Below, piece by piece: positions 6,793 through 9,360 of a DNA stretch of 9,360 nucleotides. The position numbers and the translations under genes are program-made. Numbering within the stretch: position 1 is the stretch's first letter; each line of letters opens with the position of its first letter. Source of the DNA: Campylobacteraceae bacterium (GTDB taxonomy: Bacteria; Campylobacterota; Campylobacteria; Campylobacterales; Sulfurospirillaceae); NCBI GenBank assembly GCA_019162915.1, contig JAFLKZ010000170.1:763-10122 (forward strand), written 5' to 3'. Under the pieces are notes generated by a model. That model was not told where the DNA came from and did no database searches. It worked only from the letters and a program-made list of their open reading frames with translations.

Positions 6793-7183
6793 TTTTTAGC
6801 AAAAATAATTCTTTTGGTATGGATAGTTTCAATTCCATTTAAAAACTCTATTTATCAAATCAGTGTAGCTATCCTTCCGTTATTATTTTTTACTGATTTA
6901 TATTTCACACGTGGTGTCGCAACGTTAAAAAATATTTTTCACACCTATAAAAGATATAACGATAGCTTTTTGGATAGTGGCATTTAGTTATATGTTATAT
7001 TTACTTGTTCGAGAAGTTTACCAGCACAAAGATGCTATTGGATTTTCATTTTTTACCTCTTTACTCGTTATCACTCAATTTGACACTAGTGTCACTGGAA
7101 GCAAGATATTTTTATCCATTCTAACAGTATGTGCTTTTTATATTTTGGCTAGGAGAAAAGTATCTAGTTTTAAGATGGCTTAA
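6793..7183 (+). pseudogene. decayed membrane-protein gene, O-antigen ligase-like remnant
   Basis: From 6793 one frame reads a hydrophobic segment (KIILLVWIVSIPFKNSIYQ then SVAILPLLFFTDLYF, KNIFHTYK) and stops at TAG after SFLDSGI. The adjacent frame, open from 6929, continues with DITIAFWIVAFSYMLYLLV, a second hydrophobic stretch and a basic end (LARRKVSSFK), stopping at 7181-7183. Joining the frames near 6950 gives one plausible membrane protein of about 130 residues. The start resembles the N-terminus of O-antigen ligase/polymerase proteins (about 400 residues, many spans, a typical IPFKNSIYQIS-like first helix) and the end looks like a C-terminus. I infer at least one frameshift in an A-rich run plus a large internal deletion. 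No good start codon with a ribosome binding site is visible; the GTG at 6977 would give only 68 residues. Family assignment is tentative; the two-frame continuity is seen directly. Confidence 0.5.
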
Positions 7184-7294
7184 ACTTTCGCATACTACGG
7201 ATATATGGGTTTTTAGGGGGGATAAATATTACAAATGAGTGACTTTTAATTAAGTAAATTCTCGCTATACTTCCCAAATTAAATATTCAACCTT

Positions 7295-7300
7295 TATAAT
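7295..7300 (+). promoter_or_regulatory. putative promoter of galE-manC
   Basis: A consensus TATAAT at 7295-7300 follows the AT-rich tract 7250-7290 and lies 31 bases before the galE ATG. No -35 box stands out. The rest of the 148-bp gap after the remnant (7184-7331) shows no gene, and there is no strong Shine-Dalgarno before galE (GGGCTCAA precedes the ATG), so galE translation may be modest. Confidence 0.5.
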
Positions 7301-7331
7301 AATTAAATATAAAAAATATAATTGGGCTCAA

Positions 7332-8339
7332 ATGAACATATTAATCACCGGTGGCGCTGGATATATAGGTAGCCATACAGCTAAAGCACTTTTGCAAGAA
7401 AAAAATCATCACATTACTATCGTAGATAACCTCTCTACTGGTTTTTTAAAGACTATTGAAACACTTCAAGCTATCTCTCATTTTGAATTTGTAAAGCTAG
7501 ATTTGAGTGATTGGCAAAGTGTTGCTTCTTTTTTTGTTACACATAGTTTTGACGCCGTAATCCACTTTTCCGCTAGTCTTATCGTTCCTGAGTCGCTTAC
7601 AAAACCACTTGATTATTATCTCAATAACACTGCAAATACAACAAATCTACTCAAAGAGTGTGTCAAACATAACATCAATAAATTTATCTTTAGTTCCACA
7701 GCAGTCGTATATCAAGAGCTTTCCATCGACCAAGTACAAAATGGCTTAAGTGAAGATTTTCCACTCATGCCCATCAACCCTTATGGTCACAGTAAGCTTT
7801 TTTCAGAACAAATCATCCAAGATACAGCTAAAGCATATCCTGATTTTAAGTACGCGATACTTCGATACTTCAATGTTGCAGGCGCAGACAAAGAAGGGCT
7901 TATCGGACAAAGCACCGCAAACGCTACGCATCTCATCAAAGTTGCCGCACAAACAGCCTTAGGTAAAAGAGATAAGATGTTTATCTTTGGTGACGATTAT
8001 GCGACTCAAGATGGTACTTGTATACGAGATTACATCGATATAGACGATCTTGCACTGGCTCATATCCAAGCACTTGCCTATCTTGAGAATGGTAAAAGTG
8101 ATATCTTCAATTGTGGTTATGGAAAGGGATTTTCTGTTAAAGAAGTTTTAGAAACGATGAAACGCGTTAGTGGTGTTGACTTTAAAGTAGAAATGGCACC
8201 AAGAAGAGAAGGTGATCCCGCCGTTCTTATCGCCAATAGCGAGAAGATAAAAAAAGAAATGGGCTGGGAACCTAGGTATAATGACTTATCATTGATGTGT
8301 CAAAAAGCATTAGAATGGGAGAAAAAGATATGTGTATAA
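7332..8339 (+). CDS. galE: UDP-glucose 4-epimerase
   Basis: A 335-residue protein, full length for GalE. It interconverts UDP-glucose and UDP-galactose in the cytoplasm using bound NAD. The Rossmann motif GGAGYIGSH (residues 7-15) follows the start directly, which supports this ATG despite the weak ribosome binding site. VIHFSAS (77-83), FSSTAVVY (120-127) with the catalytic Ser/Thr region, YGHSK (151-155) with the Tyr-x-x-x-Lys pair, RYFNVAGAD (178-186), RDYIDIDDLALAH (232-244) and RREGDPA (291-297) are all in place. HFSASLIVPES replaces the commoner HFAA..VGES, a small departure. The enzyme could instead act on UDP-GlcNAc or a related UDP-sugar; sequence alone does not separate these. It lies 13 bases before manC, so the two are probably co-transcribed for LPS or capsule precursor supply. 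Confidence 0.93.
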   Translation: MNILITGGAGYIGSHTAKALLQEKNHHITIVDNLSTGFLKTIETLQAISHFEFVKLDLSDWQSVASFFVTHSFDAVIHFSASLIVPESLTKPLDYYLNNTANTTNLLKECVKHNINKFIFSSTAVVYQELSIDQVQNGLSEDFPLMPINPYGHSKLFSEQIIQDTAKAYPDFKYAILRYFNVAGADKEGLIGQSTANATHLIKVAAQTALGKRDKMFIFGDDYATQDGTCIRDYIDIDDLALAHIQALAYLENGKSDIFNCGYGKGFSVKEVLETMKRVSGVDFKVEMAPRREGDPAVLIANSEKIKKEMGWEPRYNDLSLMCQKALEWEKKICV

Positions 8340-8352
8340 AAATGGAGCTAAA

Positions 8353-9360
8353 ATGTTAAATCTTATTTTATGTGGCGGAAACGGTACTAGGCTTTGGCCG
8401 ATTAGCCGTACATTGATGCCTAAGCAGTTTGTAAAACTTTTCGATGGCAAATCTTTATTTCAGTTGACACTAGAGCGTAACGCTTCTGTATGTAGTGAGC
8501 AACTCATCATTTCAAATACAGATCAGTATTTTTTAGCTTACGATCAACTCGAAGAAAACTCGAAATCACATACTCAGAACTCAACATTTATCCTAGAACC
8601 TGTTGGTAGAAACACCGCTCCGGCTATCGCTTTGGCTTGTATGTCGATAGATCCTAAAACGATAGTTTTTGTCACACCAAGTGACCACCTTGTTAAAAAT
8701 CAAAAAGCGTATGAACTTGCAGTAGCAAAAGCCAAGGAGCTTGCTTCACAAGGCTATCTCGTGACATTTGGGATCACCCCCTCTTTTGCTGAGGTAGGAT
8801 TTGGATACATAGAATCAGATGGAGAAGATGTCAAAGCCTTTCACGAGAAGCCAAGCTTTCAAACAGCTACGGCATATCTCAAAGCAGGTAATTACTATTG
8901 GAATAGTGGCATGTTCTGTTTTGAAGCAGAAACATTTTTAAATGAACTTAAAAAGTACTCGCCTCGGATCTATGATGCGTGCCAAGTCGCTTGGTCAAAT
9001 AAGTCTACGATGAACCACAATACATGTAAGATCAAACGCAATGATATGGAAGCGATTCCTGAAGATAGTATCGACTATGCAGTCATGGAGTTAAGTGATA
9101 AAGTCAAAGTGATAGCAAGCGATATCGACTGGAGTGATGTGGGAAGCTTTGATGCACTTTACAAAGAATTTCCTAAAGATAAAGATGGTAACACCCTTTG
9201 TGAAAAATACATCAGTATAGATAGCAAAAACAATCTCATCATCCCAAGCAATCGAAAAATATCGACAGTTGATATCGAAGATCTCATCATCGTAGATACT
9301 CCAGATGCACTTTTGATCTCCAAAAAAGGCTCAAGTCAAAAAGTCAAACAAGTCGTTGCC
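8353..9360 (+). CDS. manC: mannose-1-phosphate guanylyltransferase, 3' end outside window
   Basis: The frame is open from the ATG at 8353 to the last base (336 codons). GGAG at 8344-8347 is five bases before the ATG. The enzyme makes GDP-mannose from mannose-1-phosphate and GTP. Visible motifs: GGNGTRLWPISR (residues 8-19) with MPKQF (22-26), the nucleotide-sugar pyrophosphorylase signature; EPVGRNTAPAIALA (82-95); PSDH (109-112); GFGYIE (149-154); FHEKP (163-167); WNSGMF (183-188); SIDYAVME (239-246); DWSDVGSFDAL (259-269); and DTPDALLI (315-322). Full-length bacterial ManC/AlgA enzymes of about 460-480 residues carry a C-terminal cupin phosphomannose isomerase domain. That part would lie beyond the window, so whether this enzyme is bifunctional cannot be seen. 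With galE it points to an O-antigen or capsule locus continuing to the right. Confidence 0.94.
   Translation, partial: MLNLILCGGNGTRLWPISRTLMPKQFVKLFDGKSLFQLTLERNASVCSEQLIISNTDQYFLAYDQLEENSKSHTQNSTFILEPVGRNTAPAIALACMSIDPKTIVFVTPSDHLVKNQKAYELAVAKAKELASQGYLVTFGITPSFAEVGFGYIESDGEDVKAFHEKPSFQTATAYLKAGNYYWNSGMFCFEAETFLNELKKYSPRIYDACQVAWSNKSTMNHNTCKIKRNDMEAIPEDSIDYAVMELSDKVKVIASDIDWSDVGSFDALYKEFPKDKDGNTLCEKYISIDSKNNLIIPSNRKISTVDIEDLIIVDTPDALLISKKGSSQKVKQVVA

Noticed and set aside
6977..7183. Independent 68-residue membrane protein starting at GTG 6977
   Set aside because: The frame continues upstream to 6929 and joins in sense with the neighbouring frame's hydrophobic segment; there is no ribosome binding site at the GTG, so a remnant is the better reading.
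1..9360. CRISPR array, tRNA or rRNA gene, or insertion sequence
   Set aside because: No regularly spaced repeats, tRNA-like cloverleaf, rRNA stretch, transposase reading frame or terminal inverted repeats were recognised by eye on either strand.

Overview
The window (AT-rich, T-rich stretches ahead of TATAAT-type -10 boxes) looks like a free-living Campylobacterota (epsilonproteobacterial) chromosome. Sulfurospirillum or a relative is my best guess, inferred from protein style and base composition only. Every gene I can support lies on the + strand.

Left part (1-6074): two cyclic-di-GMP enzymes flank a small GIY-YIG nuclease-family gene. The first enzyme is cut by the left window edge. It has an intact EAL phosphodiesterase domain, a CBS-pair region and a C-terminal GGDEF domain with a GGDDF active site and no I-site. 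The second is a 1293-residue soluble sensor, GAF-PAS-GAF-PAS-PAS-GGDEF-EAL. It ends in a CZB-like zinc-binding domain with the His/Cys/His/His pattern. Its roughly 90-nt leader can fold so that the Shine-Dalgarno sequence is paired.

Middle (6075-7331): a HigBA-type toxin-antitoxin locus with a 22-bp palindromic operator candidate. The antitoxin HigA is complete. The toxin HigB has lost about 35 N-terminal residues, and relics of the lost part seem to persist in another reading frame. Next comes a decayed multi-membrane-span gene resembling the two ends of an O-antigen ligase/polymerase. It is frameshifted and probably internally deleted.

Right part (7332-9360): a two-gene unit, galE (UDP-glucose 4-epimerase) and manC (mannose-1-phosphate guanylyltransferase, cut by the right edge). 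Together they would supply UDP-galactose and GDP-mannose for surface polysaccharide (LPS O-antigen or capsule). The HigBA locus and the broken ligase-like gene therefore sit at the left edge of a polysaccharide locus, a typical site of gene turnover. I see no tRNA, rRNA, CRISPR array or complete insertion sequence.
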